64,000 nt of DNA from the NCBI GenBank assembly GCA_011525915.1, contig WYBM01000056.1, forward strand, positions 1 through 64,000. The letters are read 5' to 3'. The translations under genes were made by a program, and so were the position numbers. The notes under the pieces were generated by a model. That model saw only the letters and a list, made by a program, of their open reading frames with translations. It did not search any database and had not been told where the DNA came from. This stretch comes from Ardenticatenaceae bacterium (GTDB taxonomy: Bacteria; Chloroflexota; Anaerolineae; Promineifilales; Promineifilaceae). Positions 42,457-51,614 of the stretch are shown in pieces (positions within the stretch are counted from its first letter, which is position 1; the number at the start of each line of letters is the position of its first letter).

Positions 42457-42648
42457 AGGAAAAGCGATGAGAAATGGGAAGACCCTCTTATGTGCGGCGC
42501 TTTTTTTTATGATGGGGTTCAAGTATACTGGCTCCTGTGGAATGAATGGAGCCTGGCAGTTGTTTACCAACAAATTTGTGGCCTGGGGCATGGGAGGTTA
42601 CCGGCCGGGTAATCTCTTATGGTTAACCTCCACGCTTCATGCCAATTG

Positions 42649-42677
42649 TTGGCTTGTTTTTATTCGGGTGTTTATAA
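42649..42677 (+). promoter_or_regulatory. Candidate promoter for the OmpR-type regulator
   Basis: TTGGCT (42649-42654) and TTATAA (42672-42677) are separated by 17 nt, about 50 nt upstream of ATG 42729. The -10 is imperfect. Confidence 0.4.
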
Positions 42678-42728
42678 AAATTCAGAAGTCATGGATGATA
42701 TGAATAATCAATTCATAGGACGCTTGTT

Positions 42729-43457
42729 ATGTTTGAAAACCCAGTGGAATCACAGCGAATTCTAGCCGTAGATGATAACACGTTTACGTTGCGGATCGTG
42801 CAGCATACCTTGGAGCAGGCGGGGTATCAGGTGATCACGGCCGTATCTGGCCCAGATGCCCTCAAACTCATCAACCGGCATGGCATGCCCCACCTGGCCA
42901 TTGTAGACCTGCACATGCCCATTATGAGCGGCTTTGAGTTTTGCCATGCTGTACGCGAGTTTAGTGATGTGCCCATTATCATGTTAACGGCCGTGAACAC
43001 TGAAGAAACGATCATCAAAGGATTACAAGAGTACGCTGAAGATTACATCATTAAACCCTTTAACCCGGAGGAACTAAAAGCCCGCGTGCGCCGTGTACTG
43101 CGCCGCATGGGAGACTATAACTATACCCTTGAGTCTACAACCCGTATCGATGATCGGCTCCTGGTCAACTTTCCCAACCGCGAAGCGCTGGTCAATGGGC
43201 AACCCATTTCCCTCACCCCCACAGAAACCAAACTGCTTTACATCCTGGTACGGAATGCAGGTCGCATTGTGACCACTGATTTCCTGCTCAACCGCATCTG
43301 GCCCATGGAAGATGCCCAGGAAGACCGGCTGCACGTTCATGTTCACCGGCTGCGCAGCAAGATCGAAGTAAACCCGTCTGAACCTACTTACATTATTGCC
43401 GAACGTGGCACTGGCTATCGCTTTAATGTCGCCTCTGACCAAATAACCAGCGAATGA
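42729..43457 (+). CDS. OmpR/PhoB-family response regulator
   Basis: 242 aa. Receiver domain (residues 10-125) with DDN acidic pair, phospho-acceptor Asp in LAIVDLHMPIMSG and Lys in IIKPFNPEEL. A winged-helix DNA-binding domain follows (residues about 145-237) with LTPTETKLLYIL and VHVHRLRSKIE. No sensor kinase is adjacent. It is divergent from nuoA, so control of respiration genes is possible but unproven. Confidence 0.94.
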   Translation: MFENPVESQRILAVDDNTFTLRIVQHTLEQAGYQVITAVSGPDALKLINRHGMPHLAIVDLHMPIMSGFEFCHAVREFSDVPIIMLTAVNTEETIIKGLQEYAEDYIIKPFNPEELKARVRRVLRRMGDYNYTLESTTRIDDRLLVNFPNREALVNGQPISLTPTETKLLYILVRNAGRIVTTDFLLNRIWPMEDAQEDRLHVHVHRLRSKIEVNPSEPTYIIAERGTGYRFNVASDQITSE

Positions 43458-43459
43458 AG

Positions 43460-43509
43460 TATTTCGCGCCGTAATCACCAAACCTGCTGGGGATCTACGG
43501 CGCGAAATA
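43460..43509. terminator. 14-bp inverted repeat between convergent genes
   Basis: TATTTCGCGCCGTA (43460-43473) pairs perfectly with 43496-43509 across a 22-nt loop. It lies 3 nt after the regulator stop and faces the convergent secreted-protein gene. No T-tract is present, so it may act as a bidirectional structure or a processing site. Confidence 0.5.
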
Positions 43510-43554
43510 GCAGCCTACGACGGCGCTTCACTTCACGGCAAGGGCACCTGGATA

Positions 43555-44511
43555 TTAGTTTAAGGGGCAGCCTGTTTCGTTTTGGGCTGCAAACAAGTTC
43601 TTAATACCCTCAAAATTACCAGTAGCATACGCACTCTGCACCATGGCTATCACATTTGCTGGTGTATAGGCGTAAGAAACGTTTGGGTTGACGGCGTTCA
43701 GCAAAGCGGCCACGGCATGACGGCCAAGCGCTTTTTCACCGCCACCACCCTGGCTTAATGCACCTACCAAATCCTTGTTAAAAGAGGCGTCAACACCAAA
43801 AACCACTTCATAATCGTCTGTGGGATTGTATTGTACCCAGGAATCAAAGTGGTGCGGTTGTTTCCAATAACCTGGGGTGCAGCCCTGCCCTCCGGGGGGA
43901 GAGGTGGTTGGGGTGGGGGCCGGTGGTGTAACGGTGGGCGGTACAGGGGTTTCCGTGGGTGGTACAGGGGTTTCCGTGGGTGGTACAGGGGTTTCCGTGG
44001 GTGGTATAGGGGTTTCCGTGGGTGGTACAGGGGTATCTGTAGGCGGCACAGGGGTATCTGTAGGCGGCACCGGAGTGGGGGTGGGTTGGTCAGTGCAATA
44101 GCTGCCTTTGTCTACGTTATACACACGGCGCACTAGTTGGTTGGCAGGGTCAGCATCATTGGTACCCTTATACACCACAACTTTAACCGTACAGGGGGGA
44201 ATGGCCGAAACAAAGGTGATTCTCTGCCCGGCAGCGACGGAACCGGTAAGACGATTAAACTCCCGGTTCTCCACGTTGCCATTAGGGTCCAGGTAAGCGG
44301 CAATAACCACCATGCCCACATCTGCCGCTGCCTCTGTACAATTGTCTACGGTGCCAGTAACTGAATTGCCTGATTGGGCTAAGGTGCCCGTTAAACTATT
44401 ACTGGCAGAACAATCGGCAGGGGCAGCTCCTATTAAACTGGCGCTGCCAATAAACGCCAACAGCAAGGCCAGACCTAAAACGAGCAGTCCCTTACGACTC
44501 TTGAAGTTCAT
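43555..44511 (-). CDS. Secreted protein with PPTETPV repeat linker
   Basis: 318 aa with a classical signal peptide ending around ASLIGAAPA. An N-terminal beta domain (SNSLTGTLAQSGNSVTGTV) is followed by a linker of tandem PPTETPV/PPTDTPV units, encoded by a 21-nt tandem DNA repeat at about 43927-44080. The C-terminal domain starts GCTPGYWKQPHHFDSW and has many conserved-looking aromatic and Asn residues; I recall similar C-terminal domains in other surface proteins but cannot name a function. Probably cell-surface or extracellular. Confidence 0.72.
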   Translation of the reverse strand: MNFKSRKGLLVLGLALLLAFIGSASLIGAAPADCSASNSLTGTLAQSGNSVTGTVDNCTEAAADVGMVVIAAYLDPNGNVENREFNRLTGSVAAGQRITFVSAIPPCTVKVVVYKGTNDADPANQLVRRVYNVDKGSYCTDQPTPTPVPPTDTPVPPTDTPVPPTETPIPPTETPVPPTETPVPPTETPVPPTVTPPAPTPTTSPPGGQGCTPGYWKQPHHFDSWVQYNPTDDYEVVFGVDASFNKDLVGALSQGGGGEKALGRHAVAALLNAVNPNVSYAYTPANVIAMVQSAYATGNFEGIKNLFAAQNETGCPLN

Positions 44512-44935
44512 ACTTTTCTCCTTTAGAAATTAAGTACGCTGTTTCACAAAAATCACACTTTGGTGGGGCGACCCTTGTGGCCGCCCTGAGCGGGCAGGCA
44601 CAAGACCAGCCCCTACCATAGGTCATAAAACTTCTGAAACAGTGCATTAAGCAGTATAACAATACAATCTGTGGGTTTTATCTCGCAACACAACACATTT
44701 TTATGTTAACCAAAGCATTCCTGCGGCAGTTTGAATGACTTGTCCTGGCAAGATACCACCTCCTCCAACACAACGCTTTCTCCATTTGTTTTTGCTGTCA
44801 ATGTATGCTTTTCACTATTGTCTTGATCTGGACTTTCGTTATCACTTAAGAGGATGGCGAACTTTGACCATATTTGACCCCAACCCGTTTGCCATTCCAG
44901 GGTATTGTGCCAGAATAGAAAAAAGGAGAGTATCT
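44512..44935. repeat. 424-bp gap with a REP-like element
   Basis: 44563-44617 contains GGTGGGGCGACCCTTGTGG, then GCGGGC, then ACCAGCCCCTACC, which pair as an imperfect inverted repeat of the GTAGGGGC...GCCCCTAC kind seen as dispersed palindromic units in many bacteria. No promoter or gene was clear elsewhere in the gap, apart from the AAGGAGA site before the nitroreductase. Confidence 0.55.
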
Positions 44936-45610
44936 ATGGATTTGACCGTCGTAGACAAATTATTGACAACCACACGTTCTGTGCGTAAAAGGCTGGACCT
45001 GACCCGGCCTGTGCCTACGGCCGTTTTACAAGCGTGTCTGGAGATCGCCATTCAAGCGCCCACAGGTGGTAATTCTCAAGGCTGGAACTTCATGATTATT
45101 ACCGATCCGGCGAAGAAAGAGAAAATTGGTGACCTATATCGTGACTCTTTTAACATTTATGCTCGGGCACGCGAGGAGCAAGCTGCATCCCAGGGGAAGG
45201 GTGAGCTGTACGAACAGCAGCAAACGCGCGTGGTGAAGTCCGCACTGTATCTGGCCAAAAATATGAGGCGGGTGCCGGTGATGGTCATTCCCTGCATTCA
45301 CGGCCGTGTTGAAACCCTGGACCCCATGGCTCAAGCTGGCCTTTATGGCTCCATTTTACCGGCCACCTGGTCACTCATGTTGGCCTTGCGGGCGCGGGGG
45401 CTGGGGGCTGCCTGGACAACCCTACATTTGCGCTATGAAAAAGAAGTGGCCGCCATTCTGGGCATCCCTGACAATGTGACACAGGCGGCCTTGCTGCCTG
45501 TGGCCTACTACACCGGCACCGATTTTAAGCCGGCGCGGCGTAACCCCGTGCCCACAGTGACTTCCTGGAATCAATGGGGCAACTTGCAGGAACCTTCCAG
45601 TGATACATAA
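44936..45610 (+). CDS. Nitroreductase-family flavoprotein
   Basis: A 224-aa FMN-binding oxidoreductase. Features include the start region TTTRSVRKRLDLTRPVP, FMN-contact segment IQAPTGGNSQGWNF and the C-terminal RGLGAAWTTLHLR. The ORF is open from 44735, but ATG 44936 with AAGGAGA gives the family start. The next gene, 27 nt downstream, encodes a flavin monooxygenase, so the pair may act on one small molecule. Confidence 0.9.
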   Translation: MDLTVVDKLLTTTRSVRKRLDLTRPVPTAVLQACLEIAIQAPTGGNSQGWNFMIITDPAKKEKIGDLYRDSFNIYARAREEQAASQGKGELYEQQQTRVVKSALYLAKNMRRVPVMVIPCIHGRVETLDPMAQAGLYGSILPATWSLMLALRARGLGAAWTTLHLRYEKEVAAILGIPDNVTQAALLPVAYYTGTDFKPARRNPVPTVTSWNQWGNLQEPSSDT

Positions 45611-45637
45611 CAGCCCGACTGTTTCCACCACTGCCTT

Positions 45638-46963
45638 ATGAGTGAAAAGGTTTGTATCATTGGCGCCGGCGCCTCTGGTATGACATCAGCCAAAACGCTG
45701 AAGGAACAGGGCATCCCGTTTGATTGTTTTGAGATGGGGTCTGACATTGGCGGCAACTGGCGTTACAACAATGACAACGGCCGTTCCGCCGCGTATGACT
45801 CGCTCACCATAGATACCTCCAAAGACCGGATGCAATTTTCTGACTTCCCCATGCCGGCCGACTATCCCATTTTTCCCCATCACAGCCAGATTTTGCGTTA
45901 CTTTGAGGCCTACGTGGCCCATTTTGGGCTGCGGCCGTGCATCACCTTCCGCACCCAGGTCATGCACGTCACCCCAGCCGCTGACCGCGGGTTCATCGTA
46001 ACCACCCGCCAGGTAGACAGCGGCCAGGAACAGACGGGGCAGTACCGCGCCGTCCTCGTCTGTAACGGCCATCACTGGCATCCCAAACTGCCCCATTTTC
46101 CCGGCGACTTTTACGGCGAAACCGCCCATTCTCGCAGCTACCGTAACCCCCAGGGGTTGGCCGACCTTAATGTGCTTGTGGTCGGTATTGGTAATTCGGG
46201 GGTAGACATTGCCTGTGAAACGGCGTCCGTGGCCCGGCAAGTGTACCTTTCCACGCGCCGCGGCGCTCACGTCTTGCCGCGGTTTCTATGGGGCCGCCCC
46301 ATCGATAAGTTTGTGACCCCTTTTAGTTCTCGCCTACCCACCTACCTGCAATCTTTCCTTTTAGAAAAGTTGATTCAACTGGACCGGGGCGACCAGACAA
46401 AATTTGGTATTCCCAAACCAGATTTCCGGATTTCAGCCACACATGGCACCGTATCCACGGAATTACCAGAGTTGGTGCAAAACGGCCGTGTACGCATCAA
46501 GCCAAACGTCTCAGAATTAAGAGGCGAACAGGTCTGTTTTGCCGATGGCAGCCTGGAAAACATCGATGTAATTATCTATGCCACCGGCTACCAGATAACC
46601 TTCCCTTTCTTCGACCAGCATCTTATCAACGTGACAAATAACGCTATTCCCCTTTATCATCGTGTGGTTCCTCTGGGCGTGCCTGATCTTTACTTCATTG
46701 GCCTTCTGCAACCGTTAGGGCCCATCATGCCCCTGGCAGAACTGCAAGCCAAATGGGTGGCCTTATTGTTAACCGGGCAGGCCGCCCTGCCTGATCGGGC
46801 CACAATGGCGGCCGAAGTTGCCGCCTACCAGGCTGCGCTTCGCAAGCGTTATGTCAACTCCACACGCCATACGATCCAGGTAGACCTATTTCCGTATATC
46901 CGGGAACTGGAAAAAGAGATGGCTGACGGCCGCGGCCGAGCATCACGGGCTTTTCTGGCTTGA
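45638..46963 (+). CDS. Flavin-containing monooxygenase (FMO family)
   Basis: 441 aa. FAD motif GAGASGMTSAKTL near the start, the FMO segment FPHHSQILRYFEAYVAHFG, an NADPH motif GIGNSGVDIACE and the second-half segment IIYATGYQITFPFF. It should oxygenate a nucleophilic N or S atom, or a ketone in a Baeyer-Villiger manner. Substrate unknown. It follows the nitroreductase gene by 27 nt. Confidence 0.92.
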   Translation: MSEKVCIIGAGASGMTSAKTLKEQGIPFDCFEMGSDIGGNWRYNNDNGRSAAYDSLTIDTSKDRMQFSDFPMPADYPIFPHHSQILRYFEAYVAHFGLRPCITFRTQVMHVTPAADRGFIVTTRQVDSGQEQTGQYRAVLVCNGHHWHPKLPHFPGDFYGETAHSRSYRNPQGLADLNVLVVGIGNSGVDIACETASVARQVYLSTRRGAHVLPRFLWGRPIDKFVTPFSSRLPTYLQSFLLEKLIQLDRGDQTKFGIPKPDFRISATHGTVSTELPELVQNGRVRIKPNVSELRGEQVCFADGSLENIDVIIYATGYQITFPFFDQHLINVTNNAIPLYHRVVPLGVPDLYFIGLLQPLGPIMPLAELQAKWVALLLTGQAALPDRATMAAEVAAYQAALRKRYVNSTRHTIQVDLFPYIRELEKEMADGRGRASRAFLA

Positions 46964-46988
46964 ACGGCATCATACACAAACAACCTAA

Positions 46989-47083
46989 TATCAGTTTTCA
47001 GTCATCAGTGTACAGTTTTCAGTGCTGGCCTACCTCTGGAAATAGTCTACTGAAAACGGATGACCGAGTTCTGATGACTGGTA
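46989..47083 (+). repeat. MITE-like element, copy 1
   Basis: A 95-bp element beginning ATCAGTTTTCAGTCATCAGTG, carrying the core CTACCTCTGGAAATAGTC and ending CTGATGACTGGTA. It matches copy 2 (55494-55592) over nearly its whole length and copy 3 (61561-61664) in reverse orientation more weakly in the core. Ends are inverted, so it can fold into a hairpin. The rest of the 350-bp gap (to 47313) shows no gene and a weak TATGGTATAAGG promoter near 47295. Confidence 0.75.
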
Positions 47084-47313
47084 CGGGGGTGAACGTCACG
47101 TGAAAGGTTGTAAAAAAACGGCTATCTTAAGACATCCTGAAACCATGCCCGCTAACTTTTAGCGTAACCGGATATTTCCATTTATGTAGGGTTTTTTACC
47201 TATTGCCAGCCCCTCCGGCAAAGCGTCACAATAACTGGCAGATCAACTTTAACTTGGTGACGGCCGTGGCAGTACCCAATCGGCCCGCAGGTATGGTATA
47301 AGGATAAAAGAGT

Positions 47314-48756
47314 ATGGAAACATACGCAGAGGGTACATTCACCGTTCGGGGGCACAACATTCATTTTGTGGAGGCAGGTAAACGCGGGCGGCAAATTGCC
47401 CTGCTTATTCATGGGTGGTCAAGCTCCTGGTATGCGACCTCTCCCCTACTCGGTTTGTTGGCCCAAAGATTTCACTGCATTGCCATAGACCTGCCCGGCT
47501 ACGGCAAATCACCAGCGCTGGCCGAAACCACCACCATCCCGGCGTATGTCGACCTGTTAGCCGACCTCATTGAACAGATCAGCGACAGCCCGGTTGTCCT
47601 GGTGGGTCACTCGATGGGTGGTATGATCAGCATCAACCTGGCGTTGGCATATCCCATCCTGGTAGAGCGCATGGTACTCATCTGCCCTACCATCAGCGGC
47701 AACCTTTCCACATCCATCAATCTGTTCATCTCCCCCATTACCATGATGGAACGGTTTGGCCTGGGCAGTTCGCTGGTCACGGCCGTGGAACATACCTTTG
47801 TGGGCCTTACAGACCGGCTCATGCGTCCCGTCAGCTTTGCCGAACGCACCGGCATCAGCAAAGCTGACTATGAAATGCTGCGTCAAGATGCCCGGCGGCC
47901 TGGCCAGGGGCGTGTGCGCTTTGAATGCTTCCACGCCATGCGGGACAATGATCTACGCGGCCGTTTGAGCCAGGTTGACACACCCGCTCTCATCATCTGG
48001 GGTGCCGAAGACAACACCGTCCCTTTGCGTGACGCCGGTATTGTCAGCGATGAATGGCCTCAGGCTGATTTACGCATCTTCCCCAGAGCTGGGCATTGGC
48101 CCCACTTTGAAACACCAGATGTCACTCGCCGCCAGGTGGCCGCCTACCTGGGGCTGCCCCTCAGCAGCTCTGACCTGTACACCCCCGTAGGCGATGCCGA
48201 ACTGGAACGCATCAGTGACATCGCCCAATTCCTGACACACTCTGACGTGGGTGATAATTTGAATCAGGCCCAGCGTCTACGGCTGGCCGCCCAATGTCAG
48301 GTGCGGGTTTTTGAACCGGGTGAACTCATCGCCGAGGCCTCTGAAGCCAGCGATGAATTATTCATCATCCAGCAAGGATATGTCGAGGTGTGGAAACACC
48401 CCGATGGCCTTGACAGCCACGATCACGACCATGAAGATATTCAGCATGTGGCCAATTTGCGCGCCGGGCAGATCACAGGCGAGCTGGCCATGCTGGATCG
48501 GGGCGGCCGTAGTGCAGACCTGATTGCCGGCAGTGAAGGCGCCACCCTGCTGGTATTAACCCGTGACCGGCTGCTGGCTTTGTGTGAGGATGATACGGCC
48601 CTGGGCTACCGCTTCTTGTGGAACATTTCCCAGGCCATGTCACGCCGGGTCCGTTTTGTATTGTGGCAGTTAAACCGCGCTGAACAGCGTCGTCTTGACG
48701 AAGGGCAGCGGCGCACCACCAAAAAAATGGAACCCGTCGCTATTCCCACAGATTAA
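47314..48756 (+). CDS. Alpha/beta hydrolase fused to a cyclic-nucleotide-binding domain
   Basis: 480 aa. Residues 1-290 are an alpha/beta hydrolase with the nucleophile Ser100 in LVGHSMGGMI, Asp in IWGAEDNTVPL and His in AGHWPHFE. Residues about 300-460 form a CNB domain with FEPGELIAEASEASDELF, a phosphate-binding-cassette-like GQITGELAMLDRGGRSADL, and a C-terminal helical end. A His/Asp-rich insertion (DSHDHDHED) is in the CNB domain. Hydrolase activity switched by cAMP or cGMP is the natural inference. Substrate unknown. A terminator follows. Confidence 0.88.
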   Translation: METYAEGTFTVRGHNIHFVEAGKRGRQIALLIHGWSSSWYATSPLLGLLAQRFHCIAIDLPGYGKSPALAETTTIPAYVDLLADLIEQISDSPVVLVGHSMGGMISINLALAYPILVERMVLICPTISGNLSTSINLFISPITMMERFGLGSSLVTAVEHTFVGLTDRLMRPVSFAERTGISKADYEMLRQDARRPGQGRVRFECFHAMRDNDLRGRLSQVDTPALIIWGAEDNTVPLRDAGIVSDEWPQADLRIFPRAGHWPHFETPDVTRRQVAAYLGLPLSSSDLYTPVGDAELERISDIAQFLTHSDVGDNLNQAQRLRLAAQCQVRVFEPGELIAEASEASDELFIIQQGYVEVWKHPDGLDSHDHDHEDIQHVANLRAGQITGELAMLDRGGRSADLIAGSEGATLLVLTRDRLLALCEDDTALGYRFLWNISQAMSRRVRFVLWQLNRAEQRRLDEGQRRTTKKMEPVAIPTD

Positions 48757-48789
48757 ACCCTGCATTTGAATGATTACCCGGCATCAACC

Positions 48790-48828
48790 AAACGCCAGAT
48801 CGCTTCGCTCATCTGGCGTTTGTGCTTT
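48790..48828 (+). terminator. Intrinsic terminator after the hydrolase-CNB gene
   Basis: An 11-bp stem (48790-48800 with 48811-48821), loop CGCTTCGCTC, then TTGTGCTTTT. A standard intrinsic terminator. Confidence 0.85.
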
Positions 48829-49064
48829 TAAGCTTCATTTCTCCGTCAAAGATCACACTATATAGATGACATTTGCCACGCGCCTCAGCCTGGGCCGGAT
48901 TTTAGAATGTGTACACACAAACAAAGCAGATAGTAAGGTAAGCTCCGGAACTCCTAAAATAAAAAATGTGCGGCTAGAACCCGGGTTTACAACCAGCAAA
49001 AGCGTGTTAAACGCCCTTGCCTGATTCAAATTTGCGCTTTTGTCAAACAACTAAAGGAGAAACC

Positions 49065-49493
49065 ATGTTAACAACTAGTGACCTGATGACCATTGATCCA
49101 GACCTGGTTAACCCGGACACCCCGCTGCGTGAGGTAGTGGGTTTGATGAACAAACGTGGCACGCGTCAATTGCTGGTGGTAGACGGGGGAAAACTGGTGG
49201 GCATTATTACCGATCGGGATATTCGGTTGGCCGTGAACTCCCCCCTATTGGCTGAAGACCCACTAGAACGCATTGTCCTGCTAGACCAGTTTACCGCCGG
49301 CAGTTGCATGACCCATAATCCAAAAACAGTGACCCCAGATACACCCATCCATAAAGTCGCCCAAATATTGAGCGCGTACAAATATGGTGCCTTACCGGTA
49401 GTTGAAAATGATACCCTCGTTGGCATTATCTCGGTAACAGATTTATTAAATCAGATGGCATTGATACCGGAATCTGAGCCTCTAAAATGGTGA
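49065..49493 (+). CDS. CBS-domain pair protein
   Basis: 142 aa made of two CBS motifs (LLVVDGGKLVGIITDRDIRLA and LPVVENDTLVGIISVTDLL), the pair that binds adenosine nucleotides in many regulators. ATG 49065 has AAAGGAGA upstream, preferred over the longer ORF from 49017. Small stand-alone CBS proteins often sense energy charge. Target unknown. A terminator follows. Confidence 0.92.
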   Translation: MLTTSDLMTIDPDLVNPDTPLREVVGLMNKRGTRQLLVVDGGKLVGIITDRDIRLAVNSPLLAEDPLERIVLLDQFTAGSCMTHNPKTVTPDTPIHKVAQILSAYKYGALPVVENDTLVGIISVTDLLNQMALIPESEPLKW

Positions 49494-49520
49494 TCGAATC
49501 CTCCTCCAAACCAGATAAAG

Positions 49521-49548
49521 ATGCCGGGGCAAACTCCGGCATTTTTAT
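49521..49548 (+). terminator. Intrinsic terminator after the CBS gene
   Basis: ATGCCGG (49521-49527) pairs with CCGGCAT (49536-49542) and is followed by TTTTTA. Confidence 0.85.
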
Positions 49549-49626
49549 TATGAGAAATTGACAAGATTCCTCTCCCTGGTTACCGTCCATATTGCCAATG
49601 GCTGCACCTGACCATAAAATCAGGCC

Positions 49627-50709
49627 ATGTGCCTGACACAACACTTTTCTCCGGAAATCCCGCCACTCATTGATCCGGCAACATGTTTAATGCCTTTGCC
49701 AGACAAGGTGGTGGTGTCGCGGCTAGATGAGCACACCCTGCATGTTCGATGGCAGCCCACGGCCGTGACCACCCGCCTCTTTGTGGGCGTCCATCCTGAA
49801 CAAATTGATCTTTCACGTCCTTTGGCCGAGGTGGAAAATGGCCAGGAAACAACCCTCTCCAACCCTTACCCTGCCCACCGCCCCTACATTGCCGTGCAAT
49901 TCATAGGCGGCAGCGCCGACGGCCAATGGATTGTCACCGCTGAACGTTTCTTGCCGCTGGCAGGTGGTGTCAACTTTCGGGATGTAGGCGGGTATGAAAC
50001 AGTCGACGGCCGTCAACTGCGTTGGGGAACGTTATATCGCTCCGGCGTTCTTTCCGAATTGACAGAGCCTGACCAGCAGTATTTGGGCTGCCTGGGGCTT
50101 CGCCTGGTGTGTGACATGCGCACCACCGGCGAAACTCGCAAACGCCCTAACCGGCTGCCAGCCGATCCCCATTTACAGCTTATACATTTGCCAGAACAAA
50201 ACCTGGAACGGGCAGCACGTTGGCGCGGGGTGACGGCCGTGCTCTTTAACCGTTCGCAGCTTGATAGCCTGATGGACGAAGGGTACACCCGCGTCATGAT
50301 AGACAAAAATGCGGCCCTCATTGGCCAGGTGCTGCGCCATCTGGCCAACCCGGCCAACTACCCGGCCGTCATCCATTGTTCAGCCGGCAAAGACCGCACC
50401 GCCATCGTTATTGCCCTGCTTTTGCACATCTTGGGTGTGCCGTGGTCCACTATCCTGGCCGATTACACGTTGAGCAACTTACATTATGACAAGTTCCGTG
50501 CCGGCATTCAGGCAGACATGACCATCTTGACCCCCCTGGGGATCACCGCTGATCACGTGCAGCCCATTGTCCTGGTCAAAACCGGGCGTCTGCTCAAAAT
50601 GAAACAACACATCGAACAAACCTATGGCAGCATAGAGCGTTACCTTCAAGATAAAGCAGGCCTGCATGAACACATGCGGGCACAATTGCGAGCAAATCTA
50701 TTAACATAA
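49627..50709 (+). CDS. Tyrosine-phosphatase-like protein with N-terminal beta domain
   Basis: 360 aa. The C-terminal domain (about 110-345) has the phosphatase loop HCSAGKDRTAIV, with the Cys nucleophile, and the start GGVNFRDVGGYET typical of the Y_phosphatase3 group of bacterial tyrosine/lipid phosphatases. About 105 N-terminal residues form a fibronectin-like or other beta domain. An ATG at 49690 is an alternative start. The substrate may be phosphotyrosine or a phosphoinositide. The Nudix gene follows by 17 nt. Confidence 0.9.
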   Translation: MCLTQHFSPEIPPLIDPATCLMPLPDKVVVSRLDEHTLHVRWQPTAVTTRLFVGVHPEQIDLSRPLAEVENGQETTLSNPYPAHRPYIAVQFIGGSADGQWIVTAERFLPLAGGVNFRDVGGYETVDGRQLRWGTLYRSGVLSELTEPDQQYLGCLGLRLVCDMRTTGETRKRPNRLPADPHLQLIHLPEQNLERAARWRGVTAVLFNRSQLDSLMDEGYTRVMIDKNAALIGQVLRHLANPANYPAVIHCSAGKDRTAIVIALLLHILGVPWSTILADYTLSNLHYDKFRAGIQADMTILTPLGITADHVQPIVLVKTGRLLKMKQHIEQTYGSIERYLQDKAGLHEHMRAQLRANLLT

Positions 50710-50726
50710 CGTCAAAGAGATAACCC

Positions 50727-51614
50727 ATGCGCATCGCCACCAATGGCATTTTAGTCAATCAGTTTAACCAGATTTTGCTCATTCAGCGCAATGACACCCG
50801 CACGTTTGCCACTCCTGGCGGAGGGTTGGAAGCGGGTGAACTCCCCCCTGAAAACATCGCACGGGAAATTCAGGAAGAAACGGGCATCATTGCCCTGCCG
50901 GTACGGCTGGTCTCGCTGAACTTCTGGGCTTTGCCGCCACAGGGGTTCCTCTCGTTTACCTTTCGCTGTATGCAGCGCGGTGGCACGTTACAAACCTCGC
51001 CAGAATCACCACGGGTTGGCTTTTTTCCCACCAACCCGCTGCCCAAGCCCATGCTCCCCGTAAGCCGGCAGCGCATCGAACGGGGGCTAAAACATGTTGG
51101 GGGTCCGGTGGAATGGTGGACGGTCGAACACACGGCCGTGATGCGCCTGGGTCGGTTTTTCTTGTTTAATGTTCTTTATCGCTGGTTTGATTGGAAGCGA
51201 AAAGTGCAGGGGCGGCCCATGTATCAGGCACCGCCCACCTGGGAGATTATTGTACACGTGGTGATGCAAAACAAAGAGGGCGCTGTTTTGCGGCAAAAGA
51301 CGGCCGATGGCTGGCAGTTACCCGGCGGCCGTGTACCAACTATGACCGCTCCTTGGGAGACGGCCGTCTCCCTGACCCACCAACAAACCGGCCTCACCCC
51401 GCACCTCACTGACCTCAGCGGTGTTTACATAACTGAAAGCGGCAGCCGGATGACGTTGGTATTCACGGCCGTGTCAGACCATCACCCGCCTTTAGCCTCC
51501 AGCCAATGGCAGGCCTTCAATGCCCCGGCTGCCCCCTCAGAAGCACAGCACCACTATGTCACCGATGCCCTTACCACTGATACGCTCACAACTTTTGCCC
51601 TTTTACCTTATTGA
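50727..51614 (+). CDS. Tandem Nudix-domain protein with degenerate second domain
   Basis: 295 aa. The first domain has a complete Nudix box, GGLEAGELPPENIAREIQEE plus TGI, so it should hydrolyse a nucleoside diphosphate derivative. The second domain, after about residue 165, has a matching fold outline (WQLPGGRVPTMTAPWETA) but lacks the catalytic glutamates. It probably has a structural or regulatory role. The stop overlaps the stop of the convergent LysM gene by 7 nt. Confidence 0.85.
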   Translation: MRIATNGILVNQFNQILLIQRNDTRTFATPGGGLEAGELPPENIAREIQEETGIIALPVRLVSLNFWALPPQGFLSFTFRCMQRGGTLQTSPESPRVGFFPTNPLPKPMLPVSRQRIERGLKHVGGPVEWWTVEHTAVMRLGRFFLFNVLYRWFDWKRKVQGRPMYQAPPTWEIIVHVVMQNKEGAVLRQKTADGWQLPGGRVPTMTAPWETAVSLTHQQTGLTPHLTDLSGVYITESGSRMTLVFTAVSDHHPPLASSQWQAFNAPAAPSEAQHHYVTDALTTDTLTTFALLPY

